NCBI RefSeq assembly: GCF_001455205.1
Contig: NZ_CP013341.1
Coordinates: 62,001 to 126,000 of the forward strand
Length of the DNA stretch: 64,000 nucleotides
From: Nitrosomonas ureae
GTDB taxonomy: Bacteria; Pseudomonadota; Gammaproteobacteria; Burkholderiales; Nitrosomonadaceae
Direction: 5' to 3'
Of this stretch, positions 9,458 through 17,983 are shown in pieces. A program made the translations under genes and the position numbers. Under the pieces are notes generated by a model, which saw nothing but the letters and a program-made list of their open reading frames with translations, was not told the origin of the DNA and ran no database searches. Numbering within the stretch: position 1 is the stretch's first letter; each line of letters starts with the position of its first letter.

Positions 9458-10447
9458 ATGAAATCATTGGTTACAGGAGCAACTGGATTTCTCGGCTCGG
9501 CGGTTATGCGATGCTTGCTAACAGCCGGCCATGATGTCCGGGTTTTGGTTAGACCGAACAGTGATCGGAGAAATCTTGAGCGTTTTGCGGTTGAAATTTC
9601 CGAAGGTGATCTACGTAACCATGAATCCCTTCAACATGCAGTTCAGGGTTGCGATAATCTTTTTCATGTCGCGGCCGATTATCGTCTCTGGGTTCCTGAT
9701 CCCGAAACCATGTATGACATCAATATCAATGGAACGCGTGCCCTCATTCTGGCTGCGCACCAGGAAGGCATAAAACGTATTATCTATACCAGCAGTGTAG
9801 CAGCGCTGGGCCTAAATTCCGATGGATCACCGGCTAACGAAGAGACTATATCAGATATTTCCGCAATTACCGGATACTATAAACGCTCCAAATATCTTGC
9901 TGAACAAATAGTGAAGCAATTAACCGATGAACACCATCTACCTTTAACTATCGTTAACCCTTCAGCCCCGGTAGGTCCCGGAGATATTCGCCCCACCCCA
10001 ACCGGGCGCATTATATTGGATACACTCCTGGATCGCATGCCTGCCTATGTGAATACTGGCCTAAATATTGCTCATGTTGATGACATCGCGTACGGTCATT
10101 TACTGGCATACCAGAACGGGAAGCCAGGAGAACGCTACATACTCGGTGGCGATGACATGACTCTACTGCAAATCTTGCAAGCCATCGATGAAATCCAGGG
10201 AGTAAAAAAGAATCGCATCAGCATACCTATCAACGTCATGCTACCTATGGCATGGTGCATGGAAAAAATTGCAAGTCTCACACACTCAGAACCCCGTGCA
10301 ACACTGGATAGCATTCGTATGGCGAAGAAATTGATGTTCTTCTCCAGTAAAAAAGCACAGCATGAATTAGGTTATCAATACCGCCCGGCACGTGAAGCAA
10401 TTAGGGATGCAGTTAACTGGTTCAAAGAAAATGGCTACAGCAACTAA
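9458..10447 (+). CDS. hpnA: HpnA, hopanoid-associated sugar epimerase-like protein
   Basis: Extended short-chain dehydrogenase whose genes travel with hopanoid clusters; proposed to act in making the sugar-derived side chain of extended hopanoids, with the exact step unproven. The Rossmann fingerprint is GATGFLG (7-13), the catalytic YxxxK appears in GYYKRSKYLAEQ, and the family segment NLFHVAADYRLW is present. The 329-residue length is typical. It starts 14 bases after the squalene synthase stop, so the two form one operon. Confidence 0.9.
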   Translation: MKSLVTGATGFLGSAVMRCLLTAGHDVRVLVRPNSDRRNLERFAVEISEGDLRNHESLQHAVQGCDNLFHVAADYRLWVPDPETMYDININGTRALILAAHQEGIKRIIYTSSVAALGLNSDGSPANEETISDISAITGYYKRSKYLAEQIVKQLTDEHHLPLTIVNPSAPVGPGDIRPTPTGRIILDTLLDRMPAYVNTGLNIAHVDDIAYGHLLAYQNGKPGERYILGGDDMTLLQILQAIDEIQGVKKNRISIPINVMLPMAWCMEKIASLTHSEPRATLDSIRMAKKLMFFSSKKAQHELGYQYRPAREAIRDAVNWFKENGYSN

Positions 10448-10553
10448 TTAATCAAATATTATCCAAAAAAATATCGGCAAACATCCATCTGCGGCACATT
10501 AAAACCTCTAAATCTAGAGTACGATTCTCACTGAATCTTTTTCTCATTTGACC

Positions 10554-10580
10554 TAAATTTTAATAATCATCTGTCGTAAA
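10554..10580 (+). promoter_or_regulatory. Possible sigma-28 (FliA) promoter of cheY-cheZ
   Basis: TAAA at 10554-10557 is followed after 15 bases by GTCGTAAA at 10573-10580; the FliA consensus is TAAA-N15-GCCGATAA, so 5 of 8 bases match in the -10 part. It lies about 100 bases upstream of cheY, where a chemotaxis promoter of this class would be expected. Weak match, read by eye. Confidence 0.35.
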
Positions 10581-10681
10581 CACACCAGGCAAGATTAATC
10601 CAAACAAAACCATTTAATTAGCCAGTTATAGATTTTTCAACTCTAGTACTACCAAAAATATAGCTATTTACGGAGAAAAGT

Positions 10682-11089
10682 ATGTCTGATAAAAATTTAA
10701 AATTCTTGGTGGTCGATGATTTTTCCACTATGCGTAGAATCGTTCGCAACCTTCTGAAAGAACTTGGATTTGTTAATGTTGACGAGGCTGAAGATGGTGC
10801 AATTGCATTGCGTAAACTGCAAGATGGTAATTTTGACTTTATTGTATCCGACTGGAATATGCCCAATATGGACGGGTTAACTATGCTCCAGAATGTGCGC
10901 GCAAACTCGGCATTAAAGGATATTCCCGTCCTCATGGTTACCGCTGAAGCTAAAAAGGAAAATATTGTGGCTGCCGCTCAAGCTGGCGCAAGTGGTTATA
11001 TCGTTAAGCCATTTACTGCCGCCGTCCTTGAGGAGAAACTAAATAAAATTTTCCAGAACATGAAAGCCAAGTTAGCTGAGAAAGCGTGA
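10682..11089 (+). CDS. cheY: CheY chemotaxis response regulator
   Basis: Single receiver domain that, when phosphorylated by CheA, binds the flagellar switch protein FliM. All key residues are present in the 135-residue product: acidic pair D12 and D13, phospho-acceptor D57 (IVSDWNMPNMDG), T87 and K109. The N- and C-terminal lengths match CheY with no output domain. It starts 32 bases before cheZ, the usual pairing. A short Shine-Dalgarno GGAGAA lies just before the ATG. Confidence 0.95.
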   Translation: MSDKNLKFLVVDDFSTMRRIVRNLLKELGFVNVDEAEDGAIALRKLQDGNFDFIVSDWNMPNMDGLTMLQNVRANSALKDIPVLMVTAEAKKENIVAAAQAGASGYIVKPFTAAVLEEKLNKIFQNMKAKLAEKA

Positions 11090-11121
11090 ATCCCCTTTAA
11101 TAACATACAGGTAAGTTAACT

Positions 11122-11880
11122 ATGAATACAAAACGTCAGACAAAAATAAAAGTTAACGAAATTGATCAAGCACCCACTCCCAAAAAATCTAGAAAATCGA
11201 TTCAATTAGCTGATGCATCAAAAAGTTTTGGAGTCAATCTTACAGAAAACCCGGCACTAATAATATCTGACAAGAAAGTTATTGATCAGGTTGGGTTATT
11301 AACACGAAACTTACATGATAGCTTACGAGAATTAGGATATGACACACGTCTCCAAGCGATTGCTGCTGAGGTGCCCGAAGCTCAAGACAAGCTGACTTAT
11401 GTAGCCACAAAAACTGAACAAGCTGCCGAGCGGGTACTCAATGCCACAGAGATCGCGATGCCGATTCAAGAAAAGCTTGCAAATAATGCAATTTATCTAT
11501 CCGAACAATGGAAACAAGCCCTTGAAACCCAACAAGGGAATCCAGACACTGAAATATTCAAAACATTGCTTATTGAAACACTTCAATATCTTGACAAAGT
11601 GCCTGAACAAACTAATGCGACCAATACACAACTACTTGAAATAATGATGGCGCAAGATTTCCAAGATCTCACAGGTCAAGTAATCAAGAAAATTACGCAT
11701 ATGGTACAAAGTTTAGAAAAAGATCTCATTGATCTATTGTTAGCCAATGTTTCTCTCAAGAAGAGTCATGCAGATGATGACGGACTTATGAATGGACCAG
11801 TTACCAATCCTGAGAAAAGAAATGATGTAGTATGTAATCAAGATCAGGTAGATGATTTTCTGGCTAGTCTTGGTTTCTGA
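11122..11880 (+). CDS. cheZ: CheZ protein phosphatase of CheY-P
   Basis: Dephosphorylates CheY-P to end the motor signal. The 252-residue product has the family's active-site helix QDFQDLTGQVI, with D182 and Q186 corresponding to the catalytic D143 and Q147 of E. coli CheZ, in a long four-helix-bundle protein. The C-terminus VDDFLASLGF is the CheY-binding peptide. The first 35 residues are basic and probably disordered. It forms an operon with cheY, and the pair implies flagellar motility genes elsewhere. Confidence 0.93.
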   Translation: MNTKRQTKIKVNEIDQAPTPKKSRKSIQLADASKSFGVNLTENPALIISDKKVIDQVGLLTRNLHDSLRELGYDTRLQAIAAEVPEAQDKLTYVATKTEQAAERVLNATEIAMPIQEKLANNAIYLSEQWKQALETQQGNPDTEIFKTLLIETLQYLDKVPEQTNATNTQLLEIMMAQDFQDLTGQVIKKITHMVQSLEKDLIDLLLANVSLKKSHADDDGLMNGPVTNPEKRNDVVCNQDQVDDFLASLGF

Positions 11881-12049
11881 GTTGTGTACAAAATTTCTCC
11901 AAGTACCGTTATATGAATTGATCTCAGGTTTTGCGCTTCTGATTTTTTTATTTTTAGGGGATTTCTTCCTGAGATAATGCTTTCTTTAGCATCTGATATA
12001 CAAGTACGCATAGAGCAGACTTAAGCAACCTCATAAGGGACAAACATGG

Positions 12050-12361
12050 CGAACGGCTACACACCAAATCGCCCCGCGCGCAAGCAAGGGCGCGTTTGGA
12101 AATAAGTCACAGCCAAATCGTAGCACTAAAAAATTCCAGCGTACGATATAGCAACTCAATGAATTAAAATAAGTAATCGCACTTATCAATCGCTAAATTG
12201 CTGAATCGCGGCTTTACAAAAAAGACAGCGATTAAGTCCGACGATGATTCCATCATCAACTCAGTCGCGCAAGGTTCCACCTAGTGGCGGGAATGATTGA
12301 GAAAATTCCAGACCAAACTGTCCAATTGCTTTTATGTATTTTGGAAGAGAACAAAGAATAA
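12050..12361 (+). pseudogene. Decayed coding relic with five in-frame stops
   Basis: The 11881-12579 gap holds one reading frame that still looks protein-like over about 100 codons: a basic start (SKGAFGNKSQPNRS), a coiled-coil-like middle (QLNELK, VIALINR, IAESRLYKK) and a clear C-terminus (FHLVAGMIEKIPDQ then TVQLLLCILEENKE, stop at 12359-12361). The frame is kept but broken by TAG at 12149 and by TAA, TAA, TAA and TGA further on. No frameshift is needed, as expected of a gene dying by point mutation. I do not recognise the family. The rest of the gap shows nothing I can name. Confidence 0.35.
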
Positions 12362-12579
12362 AAATTGCACTTCGTGTTTAAATCCACCCTAGCTTAATAA
12401 AGTCTGTCATCGCTCTTAATTGATTTAAACTCAATTAATCGCAAAAAATGCATGCATTCCCCAGTTCTTTAATTTGAAAAAGAAATGGCCATTACGGCCT
12501 TGATTGTGATAAATTCATGGTTGGTAAGTCAGGTATATAAAAATTGGCTTCCTTCATAACATTAATATAGGAGTTGAAA

Positions 12580-12807
12580 ATGAGCAAATTTCTGATCGCT
12601 GCAATCGGTTTGGTTTTTTTAGTGGGATCTTCTGTCACAATGGCAAGCGGAAACAAAGAGTCTTCACTGCCTCCAGTAGCTGCCCAGGATATCTTGAATA
12701 AAATGTCATGCGAAGGCAAAAAAGACGGTGAGAAAATTAGAGATCGCACTGATGGTGAAATGATTACCTGCCCTGCGAAAATAAAACAACCAAATTTTGG
12801 TAAATAA
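12580..12807 (+). CDS. Small exported protein of unknown function
   Basis: 75 residues: a clear signal peptide (about 1-22, ending in TMASG) and a short hydrophilic mature part with two cysteines, one in KMSCEGKKDGE and one in MITCPAKIK, which could form a disulfide in the periplasm. GGAG about seven bases upstream supports the ATG at 12580. I do not recognise the family. It stands alone between the decayed relic and pbpG. Confidence 0.6.
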   Translation: MSKFLIAAIGLVFLVGSSVTMASGNKESSLPPVAAQDILNKMSCEGKKDGEKIRDRTDGEMITCPAKIKQPNFGK

Positions 12808-13235
12808 TTAATTAGCTGTAGAGCAAACCCATAAATAGGTCAAGCTTGGATAGATAGCTTTTTTTATGCTTTATCATCTAAAGCAATCGCACAGATTGAA
12901 TAATGATTTTAATAAATTAAGCAACTACTGGCTTGACCTATTGTTTTGCGTGTCCGACGCAAGAATATATCTCGGAGTGGATGGATAATCCCTCAGCAAA
13001 CTGAATAATTTTCCCTGAATTTGTCGCAATCATATTAGTGAATATAATCATCCAAAATAACTTATTGCAATCATCCACTAAAACTGCACAAAAAATTGTT
13101 ATTCTCAGGAAAAAATAAGATCTTAATAAAAATACCTTGATAATAAAATACTTAAAAGATATTTTCCTCGCTCATAAAAATAGGTGAATTAATACAAATT
13201 TGCTTTGCAATTTTTACTCATTGGGATGGAAAATA
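12808..13235. other. AT-rich gap without a recognisable gene
   Basis: 428 bases of AT-rich sequence between the small exported protein and pbpG. Apart from a small inverted repeat GCGT-gtccg-ACGC near 12950 I see no gene, RNA or terminator. Confidence 0.5.
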
Positions 13236-14064
13236 ATGAAACAAGTATTTATTTTATCTTGCATTCTGTTTTTTTATACCGGCAATTCACTGGCACAAAA
13301 AAAACAATCTGGATGTTAAATCTCACGCTGCCCTGGTTTTTAATGCGCAGAATGAGCACGTCATCTATGACAAGAATGCCGATAAGGTTATGCCCATCGC
13401 TTCCATCACCAAATTAATGACGGCTATCGTCACACTGGATGCCCGTTTAGCACCGAATGAAATCATCACGATAGAGAGTGCTGATGTTGACAAGCTGAAG
13501 TACACAACTTCCCGCTTACCCGTTGGCAGCAAGCTTTCGCGACATGAATTGTTGAAGTTATCACTGATGTCCTCAGAAAACCGTGCAGCAGCAGCATTAG
13601 GGCGCACCTACCCTGGCGGCACTAAGGCATTTGTGAATGCCATGAACATTAAAGCCAAACAAATGGGTATGCTTAACAGCCGATTTGTCGAACCTACCGG
13701 ATTGAGCAGCAATAATGTAGCGAGTGCGCGCGATTTGGCCAAACTGGTCGCTGCCTCCAATCGCTATACTGTCATACGTGAATTCTCCACCGCATCACAA
13801 CATTCCGTATCTCCGGGAAATAAACGCGGTCAGTTGCAATATGTCAATTCCAATAGCTTGGTGCGCAGCCAGAACTGGACTATTGATGTTTCCAAAACCG
13901 GATACCTGAATGAGGCCGGGCGCTGCCTAGTCATGCACGCCAAAATTTCCGGGCAGCCCGTTGTTATCGTGCTCCTTAATTCGTGGGGTAAAAATACGCG
14001 TATTGGTGACGCAAATCGTGTCAGGAAATGGATAGAAAGCAATCAAAACCGTAAGCAGGTATAG
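13236..14064 (+). pseudogene. pbpG: PbpG-like D-alanyl-D-alanine endopeptidase, frameshifted near the 5' end
   Basis: Penicillin-binding peptidase of family S11 that trims peptidoglycan cross-links in the periplasm. The ATG at 13236 opens a good signal peptide (KQVFILSCILFFYTGNSLA), but the frame hits TAA at 13318-13320. Downstream, the +1 frame continues as a normal family sequence (NLDVKSHAALVFNAQNEHVIY) through to 14064. The shift falls at an eight-A run, 13297-13304; seven A would restore the gene. All three active-site motifs survive downstream: SITK, SEN and KTG. Either a real mutation or a homopolymer sequencing error. Translation from the internal ATG at 13390 would keep SITK but lose the export signal, so it would not give a working periplasmic enzyme. 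Confidence 0.8.
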
Positions 14065-14088
14065 CGGGATCAATCAGATTAAACCAAA

Positions 14089-15600
14089 CTAACCCAGTTG
14101 ATAAATCTCACTGTATTTAGTCGTTAAGTAATCAATAAAATGATCCGGACTCAAAGCCTCACCTGTTACACGCTGCACCAGTTCTTGTGGCGTGTAAAGT
14201 CTGCCCTGGCGGTGGATTTTTTCGTTTAACCAATCTTTAATCGGCGCAAAATTTCCTGTTGCAATGTTCATTTCCGTATCTGGCTGCTCGCTCAGCAATG
14301 CGGTATAAAACTGACAGGCATATATCGCACCCAGTGTATACGAAGGAAAATACCCGAACGCCCCGCCGCTCCAATGCGAATCCTGCAATACGCCCAACGT
14401 ATCGGTGGGTGGCGTAATTCCCAGATATTTCCACATTAACTCGTTCCAAATAGCAGGTAAATCATCGACTCGCATCGAATCGTCAAACAAACCCTTTTCG
14501 ATCTCGTAGCGCAATATGACATGCAATGGGTAAGTCACTTCATCCGCTTCCACGCGAATAAAACCCGGTTTGCACGTATTGATCGCGCGATAAAACGAAT
14601 CCACATTGGCGGATTGCAGATTATCCGGAAATGTGGCTCGAATCGTATCGAAATAATGCGAGCAGAACGGCTTGCCTTGCGCAACCATGCGTTCCCAGAA
14701 CAACGACTGGGATTCATGAATCCCCATCGTTAATGATTCCGATGCCGGCAAATCCCCAAATTCATACGGGCGCCCCTGTTCGTACAATGCATGACCAGTC
14801 TCATGAATCACCGAATACAAAGATTCGATAAAATCACTGTCTTTATAGCGCGTTGTAATTCGCACATCGGTAGGATGGCTGCCACCGCAAAAAGGATGCA
14901 CCGACACATCGATCCGACCTTGTTGAATATTAAAACCGATATCCTGGCTGATTTTGCGTGCTAATGCTTCCTGTTTATCCAGCGCAAACCTGCCTTGTAG
15001 GAATGACGTATCAGGTTGTTGAGGATGATTCTGAATAGCTTCGATCAACGGTATCAGTTCCTGCTTCAAGCGCTCGAATATGGGTGTGATCATGTCCATC
15101 GTGGTGCCACGCTCAAACAAGTCGATATTTGCGTCATAAGGGTTCAAATCGGGCGATACACGCTGCGCCCACTCGGTTTTCAATGCCAGGAAACGTTTCA
15201 ACACCGGCGCGAAATCGGAAAATTTATTCTCTTGCCGCGCCATCACCCAAATACCCTGGCCACGCGAACTCAATTCTGCCAGTTCCTGCACCAGTTGCTT
15301 CGGCACTTTGGTTTCCAATTCATAACTGTGCAGCGCTTCGCGAATATTGCAGCGTTCCACTTCACCCAGGCGATCAGAATTTTTTTCTTTCAGCTCATTC
15401 AAGCAATCCCCCAGCGCAGGATCGGTCATGCGCTCATGAATCACCCCCGCCAGCGCAGCCATCTGTTTCGCGCGCGCCTCACCGGCACCTGCAGGCATCA
15501 CCACTTCCTGATCCCACCCCAACGTACTCATCACGCCATTTAAATGAGCAATTTCTTCCAGTTTCTGCACTAAATTTTGATAATGTTGATTCATAGTCAT
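14089..15600 (-). CDS. Carboxypeptidase Taq (family M32)
   Basis: Cytoplasmic zinc metallocarboxypeptidase that removes residues from peptide C-termini. The 503-residue product carries the HExxH zinc motif as HETGHALYEQ, followed by the family's ESQSLFWERM and the HPTDVRITTRY segment that precedes it. Length matches the family (about 500). It converges on pbpG with only 24 bases between stops and I see no strong terminator there. Several open frames on the opposite strand are artefacts of its codon usage. Confidence 0.95.
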   Translation of the reverse strand: MTMNQHYQNLVQKLEEIAHLNGVMSTLGWDQEVVMPAGAGEARAKQMAALAGVIHERMTDPALGDCLNELKEKNSDRLGEVERCNIREALHSYELETKVPKQLVQELAELSSRGQGIWVMARQENKFSDFAPVLKRFLALKTEWAQRVSPDLNPYDANIDLFERGTTMDMITPIFERLKQELIPLIEAIQNHPQQPDTSFLQGRFALDKQEALARKISQDIGFNIQQGRIDVSVHPFCGGSHPTDVRITTRYKDSDFIESLYSVIHETGHALYEQGRPYEFGDLPASESLTMGIHESQSLFWERMVAQGKPFCSHYFDTIRATFPDNLQSANVDSFYRAINTCKPGFIRVEADEVTYPLHVILRYEIEKGLFDDSMRVDDLPAIWNELMWKYLGITPPTDTLGVLQDSHWSGGAFGYFPSYTLGAIYACQFYTALLSEQPDTEMNIATGNFAPIKDWLNEKIHRQGRLYTPQELVQRVTGEALSPDHFIDYLTTKYSEIYQLG

Positions 15601-15712
15601 TTCGCTCTTTAATCAAACCGCAAATATTACAATAATCCCCTAATCCCGAGGAATAACGCTAAAATTACACATTCACCATCATACAACTTTAACCCTAACC
15701 ATTCACACTGCC

Positions 15713-16156
15713 ATGCTCTGGATTAAATCACTGCACATTATTTTCATGGTCACCTGGTTCGCGGGACTATTTTACCTGCCACGCTTATTCGTGTATCACG
15801 CTCAATGTGAAGATCAACCCGGCAAAGAGCGCTTCAAGATCATGGAGCGCAAACTGTATTATGGCATCATGACCCCCGGCGCGGTGCTGACTGTAGTGTT
15901 CGGCGTGTGGCTGTGGCTGGGGTACGGTTTCTCGGGAAGCTGGTTACACGCCAAGCTGGCATTGGTATTGATACTGATCGTCTATCATTATTACTGCGGA
16001 AAATATGTTAAAGCGTTTAAAAACGATGCTAATCAGCATGGGCATGTTTTTTACCGCTGGTTCAATGAATTTCCAGTGTTGGTTTTGTTTGCGGTGGTGA
16101 TACTGGTGGTGGTTAAACCGGATTTAGCGGCAGTGGTTTCCGGGTTGTTTGAGTAG
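15713..16156 (+). CDS. hemJ: HemJ, protoporphyrinogen IX oxidase
   Basis: Inner-membrane enzyme of the penultimate step of haem synthesis, oxidising protoporphyrinogen IX. The 147-residue product has about four membrane segments and begins MLWIKSLHIIFMVTWFAGLF, the highly characteristic HemJ start with a conserved histidine (H8). The LPRLFVYHA and WLHAKLALVLIL segments also fit. Normal length. Nitrifiers have a high haem demand, which suits the gene. Divergent from the Taq gene with about 110 bases between. Confidence 0.92.
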   Translation: MLWIKSLHIIFMVTWFAGLFYLPRLFVYHAQCEDQPGKERFKIMERKLYYGIMTPGAVLTVVFGVWLWLGYGFSGSWLHAKLALVLILIVYHYYCGKYVKAFKNDANQHGHVFYRWFNEFPVLVLFAVVILVVVKPDLAAVVSGLFE

Positions 16157-16192
16157 CGACTGAAGTGCAAGATGGTTTTCATCTCTCCAAGA

Positions 16193-16285
16193 CTACCATG
16201 CATCGATTTCCCATTGAAGCTCCTCGCTGGTCAGCATTTCCCCTGCTTCACAGCTTCCCAGCCTTATCCGGTCATTGACACTCAT
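16193..16285 (-). CDS. Possible 30-residue fragment downstream of the antitoxin
   Basis: A short frame starting MSVNDRIRLGS and ending EELQWEIDAW lies just after higA on the same strand. Its ending resembles the C-termini of small antitoxins, but it is too short to assign. It may be a remnant of a second toxin-antitoxin gene or chance. Confidence 0.2.
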   Translation of the reverse strand: MSVNDRIRLGSCEAGEMLTSEELQWEIDAW

Positions 16286-16308
16286 TCGATACAGCTTATT
16301 GGTACTGT

Positions 16309-16596
16309 TTATCGATTATCCTGGCTAATAGAAACTTCAATTTTACAGCCAAGAACAGCAGCAAATTTTTCTAAAGTCGACAATTTTATATCTTCGGCAT
16401 GGTTTTCAATTCTCGATATCGCTGATTTCTTGGTGTTGAGTTTCTCAGCAATCTGTTCTTGCGTTAACCCGGAAGCTTCCCTGGCTTGCCGAAGCAGCAC
16501 ACCTATTTTAAAAGCCTGGTAGCCTTCTTCATAATTCTCATTAAATGCAACATCAACCGCCTTCCGCTTGCTGACATATTTTCTTAAATCACTCAT
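16309..16596 (-). CDS. higA: HigA-like antitoxin, XRE-type helix-turn-helix
   Basis: 95-residue DNA-binding antitoxin. The helix-turn-helix is clear at about 33-65: LLRQAREASGLTQEQIAEKL followed by NTKKSAISRIENH. The gene follows the toxin gene after 2 bases, the toxin-first order typical of higBA. By analogy it neutralises the toxin and represses the shared promoter. The C-terminus (LGCKIEVSISQDNR) is short, as in this class. Confidence 0.88.
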   Translation of the reverse strand: MSDLRKYVSKRKAVDVAFNENYEEGYQAFKIGVLLRQAREASGLTQEQIAEKLNTKKSAISRIENHAEDIKLSTLEKFAAVLGCKIEVSISQDNR

Positions 16597-16598
16597 GA

Positions 16599-16946
16599 TT
16601 ATTTTCTCCTTTTGAGATATTCTTTCTTACGCGCTTCGGCGATCAGAATTTCTTTTGCAGGCGTTTTTTGTGTTTTTTTCTGAAAAGCATGATTTAGAAT
16701 CACCATTTGCTTACCTTCCAGAAAACCCAATAATCGAAAAATGTTATTTCCCGCCTGAATTCGAACTTCCCATAAATCATCCGTATTCACCAGTTTCTTA
16801 AAATACTGCGAAGGAATAACTTCCAGATCTTCAATCAACTGCAATACCCAAGTTACTTTCTGCGCTTGCTCCCCAGATAAAGAATCCAAAAAATCTTCTA
16901 CCGGGCAAGCACCAGACTCCGATCGGTAAAAATGTATCGTTTTCAT
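16599..16946 (-). CDS. higB: HigB/RelE-like toxin (phage Gp49-like)
   Basis: 115-residue member of the RelE superfamily (Gp49-like, DUF891): predicted ribosome-dependent mRNA endonuclease. Seen features are an early YRSESGACPVEDFL, the central LWEVRIQAGNNIFRLLGFL and the C-terminal basic block FQKKTQKTPAKEI that supplies catalytic positive charges in the family. It lies directly upstream of the antitoxin and immediately downstream of a palindromic candidate operator. Genes of this type usually arrive by transfer; the pair sits between hemJ and def with an unknown membrane protein. Confidence 0.88.
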   Translation of the reverse strand: MKTIHFYRSESGACPVEDFLDSLSGEQAQKVTWVLQLIEDLEVIPSQYFKKLVNTDDLWEVRIQAGNNIFRLLGFLEGKQMVILNHAFQKKTQKTPAKEILIAEARKKEYLKRRK

Positions 16947-16953
16947 TGTCGGA

Positions 16954-16973
16954 TGTTAACATGCAAGTTAACT
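16954..16973. promoter_or_regulatory. Palindromic candidate operator of higBA
   Basis: GTTAAC-atgcaa-GTTAAC at 16955-16972, with 16 of 20 bases symmetric over 16954-16973. It ends 8 bases before the toxin start codon, the usual place for autoregulatory antitoxin binding. Confidence 0.5.
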
Positions 16974-17122
16974 TACAGCAACCTTGGGTGACATAAGCTT
17001 ATTGATCTATTGGTGAATTCACCAATGCGAATGGCACTTAGGGATTGTATGAGATTCGGACTACACATGATGGTGGATAGCGCATACTTATCCACTCCAC
17101 CACGCATACGCTATTGATAAAT

Positions 17123-17950
17123 TCATAATGTTTCCTCCACCGCGCCTGATTTCACATTTGCATCCATTAGCGCCTCGGACTGCTTTATGATCGCAGCCGC
17201 TTTTTCTAAATTATCCTTATCAACCTCTTCGCCTTGAAACATTAGCCTAAATGCGGCTAATAAATTAGACTCAAGTTCCTCAAGTAAATAATGAAATGCA
17301 CTGGGACCATATTTTTCTATATATTGGACTTGATGTGGCAGCGCAACTCTCACAAGGCTAATCACTCTGCTGCTATCTATGACTTCTACCATATCGATAC
17401 CGTTTTTAAGCATATGTAACCTAGTTATTGCATGAAAAACTATAGCTTCATAAGCAGAATAATAAGCCCATGCGAGTGGAGAAATAAACGGTCGAGTTTT
17501 TAATGCCTGCTTGATTTCCAGATTATTCAAATCAAAATTACCTATCATTGAAAACATTTCTCTAACCCTTGAATTCTTTGCTGCTTCTTTCGCGGCTGAT
17601 TCAAATTTTACTTCTGCCATCCAAGCAGATACCTCTTTAGCCGGGGCTAGGGATACAAATGCTTCCCAAAGCTGTTCAACAGCTACTAATTGTCGTTCGA
17701 AAATTACTGCTTGACGACTAGTAACTCCAGATAGCACAACATTTCTTAAAGCTTCTATTTGTGATGTTTTTGTGGATAAATCTATCTTAAATGCTTCTTC
17801 GTTCTTACGCAGCTCAGCCTTTAGATTCTCAATCTTTGCATCATATTCATGCTTAACGGAATTAGTTAATCTTGTAATGATAAGATTCCGAAACAGCCCT
17901 AGAGCCAAAATTAACAGTGATGAGGTCGATATAGCAGGTATCCAATCCAT
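17123..17950 (-). CDS. Membrane-anchored coiled-coil protein of unknown function
   Basis: 275 residues, no family recognised. One N-terminal membrane segment (about 5-25, ISTSSLLILALGLF) is followed by a charged coiled coil (about 30-75, HEYDAKIENLKAELRKNEEAF) and a largely helical cytoplasmic domain with few motifs (WEAFVSLAPAKEVSAW, SPLAWAYYSAYEAI). The architecture (anchor, coiled coil, soluble helical domain) is common among proteins of accessory islands. It lies beside the HigBA pair and upstream of def on the same strand, so it may belong to an acquired insertion between hemJ and def (inference). Confidence 0.65.
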   Translation of the reverse strand: MDWIPAISTSSLLILALGLFRNLIITRLTNSVKHEYDAKIENLKAELRKNEEAFKIDLSTKTSQIEALRNVVLSGVTSRQAVIFERQLVAVEQLWEAFVSLAPAKEVSAWMAEVKFESAAKEAAKNSRVREMFSMIGNFDLNNLEIKQALKTRPFISPLAWAYYSAYEAIVFHAITRLHMLKNGIDMVEVIDSSRVISLVRVALPHQVQYIEKYGPSAFHYLLEELESNLLAAFRLMFQGEEVDKDNLEKAAAIIKQSEALMDANVKSGAVEETL

Positions 17951-17983
17951 AATATTTACGCATTTCTCCTTTAGCTTAACTAG

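Noticed and set aside
13297..13304. Programmed frameshift in pbpG
   Set aside because: The restoring shift is +1 at a plain A-run; no slippery heptamer or downstream structure supports programmed -1 shifting. Kept only as a possible slippage or error site.
14521..15596. Several open frames of 60-175 codons on the plus strand
   Set aside because: They lie antisense to the carboxypeptidase Taq gene, have no motifs and no ribosome sites; they reflect its codon usage.
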